From: Phallus indusiatus
Lineage: Eukaryota; Basidiomycota; Agaricomycetes; Phallales; Phallaceae
Assembly: GCA_027605045.1 (NCBI GenBank)
Contig: JAQFWX010000006.1
Span: 62,001-126,000, forward strand
Length of the DNA: 64,000 nt
Direction: 5' to 3'
Shown: positions 62,040-64,000 of the stretch, piece by piece
Layout: every line of letters begins with the position of its first letter
How positions within the stretch are numbered: the first letter of the stretch is position 1
The notes under the pieces: model-generated
Database searches by the model: none
Seen by the model: the letters and a program-made list of their open reading frames with translations, nothing else
Told to the model about the DNA's origin: nothing
Program-made: the position numbers and the translations under genes

Positions 62040-63328
62040 TTATAGCGTGCTCGGACCTTCCTTGAGCTACCAGTGGGCAAATAGGTCGTGCAGCAACGAC
62101 AGGCAACAACCCATTTCTGTTGCTCCAGCGCTCAGTCAGATTCATTCATCATTTTATCGATAACAATTACATGGGGACAACACTTGGGGTTTCCTTTCCT
62201 CTCGGCGTACCGCCAGCTTTAAGCAAGCTCAACAAATACACTCAAATTAGCAGTGGCCTAGCCTTTATTTTTCTTCACCCCGATCGGGATCATTGCGAAT
62301 ATCTGACACAAAACCCTCCTCTGATAGCAGGAGATTGAATGAGGAACGATAATGGTTACCTAGTCCGCCATTACATTCAACGGGTTCGGCCTAGCTAAGA
62401 AAGCGTGCTAAAGCCTTTGCAACGAGCGTAGGGTTCACGTCTTCAGCGACGAAATCGACGTCGCTGAAAGTGCGTCAAACACAAATAAGTGCTAGTGAGT
62501 ACACAGACCTAAGTTTCCGGTTTGCGTTTATGGTGACACGATCACAGCGAGGTATGCCTCACCATACCTCAGTAGCAGAGATCTCTCGCATTATGCGCCG
62601 GTGGAGTCAACCTTCGGCCCGAATTTGGAATATATGTGATGTCTTACAAGAAGGATCATCGTGCGTGCTGTCGGCTTAGCAAGCGGTCCAAAGACCTAGC
62701 ACCAAGCCTCGTCGCGTCATTGACGAACTGGTTTTATAGATGCGGCTTGAGTTTGGCGGGTTGAAGAGAGCCCGTCGCCATAGTGCATCACGGATCATGC
62801 TGGCTATCGTCTATCAAAGGTCAACATCTTTGAAGCTCACAACGAACTCATTTTCGCTGTCGGCCTCTGGTCACCCCACTGGCAGAAGTCACTCTGAGCT
62901 TGAGCTTGATCGACGCGGCCGTCATTCATGTACGGATAAACATATGATAGCCATGACCCATTCCCATCCAACGCTATGGTCCTTGTTGTCATTGATGGTT
63001 GTATGGTACACAGCACTGCGTTTCCACAGCCGTCTGATACTCTCTTGTGGTAAGCTTTCATTAACGACATCGTTGCCAATTTGCGGGCCTTACGCTCATT
63101 TCTGCACACAGGGTTGCAGATCATTATCAATACCTGGTCTAATGTCTGGTGCCTTCTTGCTGCTGACATACTTAAAGCTCGGGTCTGATGAAAGACACTG
63201 CCATGATATTGTATTTATATCTAGAACTTACATTGAAACGGGAAGATAGTTATATCAATAACAAACACGAGCGGGATTGCCTGAACGTAAGACACAAGAT
63301 ACAGCGGAACCTCCCCTCGCGACGCTTC
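62040..63328 (-). pseudogene. epsilon copy of the delta/epsilon gene family, unit D
   Basis: Counterpart of 26960-28253 with a few substitutions and two short indels (near 62198 and 62584). The minus frame 62837-63169 keeps VYPYMNDGRVDQAQ. The frame reading VFVIDITIFPFQ continues here directly into the sequence that lies beyond the transposon in unit B (63221-63418). Confidence 0.4.
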
Positions 63329-64000
63329 TCCACCTTCCAAAAGGAGCCGGGGAGGTGACGCTGTCACGCGGCCTGGTCTCGAGGCTACAACAACCGGAGG
63401 GTTCTCATTCCCAGTCACCAGATTAACCTCGTCGAGAGCTTGGCAAATCCAGCTGAGTACCCAGTTTCCTGTTCATAGTAACAAACGCATTGTGCCACGC
63501 CATAACCCTAATGGGAAGCCCTCTCACATATGCATATGCTTGCTGACTATCGTCTTTCGAGATCGGCTCCTCTGAAGTATACAACACACTTGTTTTCGTT
63601 ACTGACGCCAAACAGGCAAGTGTCGATGTTAAACATGCTGACGTGTGTACACTCGTCTCCAAGCGGTTCAGCTGAAAGTGCTCTGATTGTAGTGAATGAC
63701 GGGAACTTTATCTTTCTTTCCGCATGCAGTTCTTATTCCTTGCTTAACGAATGCGTTTATGGAGTTCATTTACCCTCTATGTCAAATTCGGATTGAAACG
63801 TGCCGTATGATGATACAGGGCCGGATGCGAGCATGAACTCAATGGAACATGAGGTTCGTCTAAAACAAGGTGGGTATAATGACCCTTTGTTTTCTCATTG
63901 AAATTGAGATCATAGACTTGATAGGGTCATTTGAACACTCAAGAAACCGACCGGTCATGTTAAATTAGCACGTATGAGATTTTTGATCCTAACCAGAGCT
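63329..64000. repeat. Fragment of delta/epsilon plus beta block, unit D, cut by window end
   Basis: Matches 29286-29958 almost base for base: the KTSVLYTSEEPISKDD minus frame (63423-63662) and the start of a beta block with its GTGGGT...TGATAG intron (about 63870-63923). Incomplete at the edge. Confidence 0.6.

Larger units (their letters stand above)
54151..63328. repeat. Near-identical segmental duplicate, unit D member (partner 19066-28253)
   Basis: Carries NLR5, the hypothetical gene at 60510 and the epsilon block with almost no change relative to unit B. It lacks the 1030-bp element, giving the empty insertion site at 63328/63329. Homology continues to the window end, so the right edge is not seen. 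Confidence 0.9.

Overview
The window is fungal nuclear DNA, most probably from a mushroom-forming basidiomycete (Agaricomycetes). The support is large C2-like / NACHT / WD40 genes of the kind expanded in those fungi, genes cut by many 48-63 bp GT-AG introns, no bacterial operon structure, and several fungal-type transposon remnants. No tRNA, rRNA or CRISPR array was seen.

The dominant content is five copies of one NLR-type gene (STAND/NACHT P-loop ATPase with a WD40 sensor), all on the minus strand: NLR1 (4314-9692), NLR2 (19070-25023), NLR3 (36593-38064, a 3' fragment), NLR4 (38752-44155) and NLR5 (54155-60107, frameshifted). By aligning the copies to each other I could place all exon borders. 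NLR1 and NLR4 each resolve into ten exons whose lengths sum to whole codons (1621 and 1639 residues). NLR2 resolves into twelve exons (1780 residues) because its start codon is replaced by two extra 5' exons. Every copy has a short terminal exon encoding about 89 residues that a simple open-frame reading would miss.

The layout is a tandem duplication with a period of about 35 kb: unit A (1-14.7 kb) and unit B (14.7-34.7 kb) are repeated as unit C (34.7-49.8 kb) and unit D (49.8 kb to the end). Each unit starts with the same repeat block (alpha), followed by satellite gene families and then an NLR. A family here called gamma lies just downstream of every NLR on the same strand. Units A and C have clearly diverged. 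B and D are moderately diverged until the NLR stop codon (about 19066 / 54151), where identity abruptly becomes almost complete and stays so to the window end. This looks like recent homogenisation or re-duplication.

Five insertions present in only one member of a duplicated pair can be delimited by comparison with the empty site: a 586-bp solo LTR (1973-2558), a 1138-bp Helitron/Helentron-like element (2901-4038), a 1030-bp terminal-inverted-repeat element (28254-29283), a 132-bp foldback MITE inside NLR3 (37457-37588), and a 1226-bp CACTA-like element (47775-49000). The picture is a birth-and-death immune-receptor cluster evolving by tandem duplication, deletion, gene conversion, 5' exon replacement and transposon insertion. 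The satellite gene families (alpha, beta, gamma, delta/epsilon, zeta) are real repeats with coding-like conservation, but I do not recognise any of them and most copies look broken.
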